Below, piece after piece: positions 63,811 to 64,000 of a stretch of 64,000 nucleotides of DNA. The DNA is from CBDHFQ01 sp965262565 (GTDB lineage Bacteria; Bacteroidota; Bacteroidia; J057): NCBI GenBank assembly GCA_965262565.1, contig CBDHFQ010000008.1, positions 1 to 64,000 of the forward strand, read 5' to 3'. Numbering within the stretch: the stretch's first letter is position 1; each line of letters opens with the position of its first letter. The notes under the pieces are model-generated. The model was not told the DNA's origin and ran no database searches. It saw only the letters and a program-made list of their open reading frames with translations. Position numbers and translations under genes: made by a program.

Positions 63811-64000
63811 ATGAATAGACTAATTACACTTTTCCTGCTGTCAACCCTTGTGTGTTTTTTCAGTTGTCAAAAGAACAACAAAGCTCTCAGCGATGCTACT
63901 ACTAATCAATTACATAGCGACACAGTAGCTTCCCCTTCTCCTTCTTCGGCATCTGAGCCCGGATCATCCACCAAAGGAGCAGGCCTGGAACTCAACTCTA
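63811..64000 (+). CDS. Lipoprotein, N-terminal part (cut by window edge)
   Basis: The frame opens at ATG 63811 and is still open at the right edge (63 codons). MNRLITLFLLSTLVCFFSC is a lipoprotein signal with lipobox FFSC. The mature part is Ser/Thr/Pro-rich and probably a flexible linker (DTVASPSPSSASEPGSSTK). It lies 41 bp after the small membrane protein. The function cannot be judged from this part. Confidence 0.6.
   Translation, partial: MNRLITLFLLSTLVCFFSCQKNNKALSDATTNQLHSDTVASPSPSSASEPGSSTKGAGLELNS

Overview
The window is an AT-rich bacterial chromosome segment that I assign to the Bacteroidota, most likely a free-living, gliding, polysaccharide-using member of the Cytophagales. The assignment rests on a type IX secretion (T9SS) substrate with a gliding-motility-type C-terminal domain, three giant periplasmic-propeller hybrid sensor kinases, many secreted proteins of the Bacteroidota style, the lack of clear Shine-Dalgarno sequences, TAnnTTTG-like promoter boxes and the sequence of the RNase P RNA. 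Placement below phylum level is inference.

Layout. 1-5.1 kb: the start of a small exported protein with a T9SS-like tail (minus strand), RNase P RNA (rnpB), a secreted Ser/Arg-rich protein with a 75-bp coding minisatellite that carries a one-base frameshift, a two-gene unit of an anchored unknown protein and proline dehydrogenase, and a small secreted unknown. 5.3-9.2 kb: dnaE (DNA polymerase III alpha, minus) with a regulatory-looking upstream region that holds two perfect 9-bp palindromes, one made of inverted DnaA-box-like sites. 9.2-24.3 kb (all plus): a 1486-aa T9SS type-B surface protein with about 13 Ig-like repeats, two related TPR exported proteins, a strong terminator, a 2046-aa alpha-2-macroglobulin-like protein with an intact thioester motif, and an SUMF1-fold lipoprotein lacking the catalytic cysteines.

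24.3-34.2 kb: an AddB-like PD-(D/E)XK nuclease with an Fe-S cysteine set, parB without an adjacent parA, a polytopic membrane protein, and a lacZ-galK operon (minus). 34.3-49.7 kb: a membrane-tethered class-C beta-lactamase-fold hydrolase that meets, tail to tail, a tandem array of three paralogous hybrid sensor kinases of about 1410 aa (minus). All three have the phospho-acceptor His at residue 898, a degenerate first receiver and an intact second receiver, and the second and third share long identical DNA tracts that look like gene conversion. 49.9-54.0 kb: class II fructose-bisphosphate aldolase and a GH31-family protein in which three catalytic-site aspartates are asparagines, probably a pseudoenzyme or an altered-mechanism enzyme.

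54.2-64 kb (all plus): rpsU with a strong terminator, xerC, an orphan FtsX/MacB-type ABC permease, a pair of secreted amidohydrolase-family proteins (the second lacking the metal-binding HxH), a terminator, a lipoprotein, a small membrane protein and the start of another lipoprotein. I saw no tRNA genes, CRISPR arrays, insertion sequences or prophage genes. No single complete new system stands out. The best candidates for something undescribed are the triple-Asn GH31 protein, the three-kinase array and the alpha-2-macroglobulin/TPR export block.
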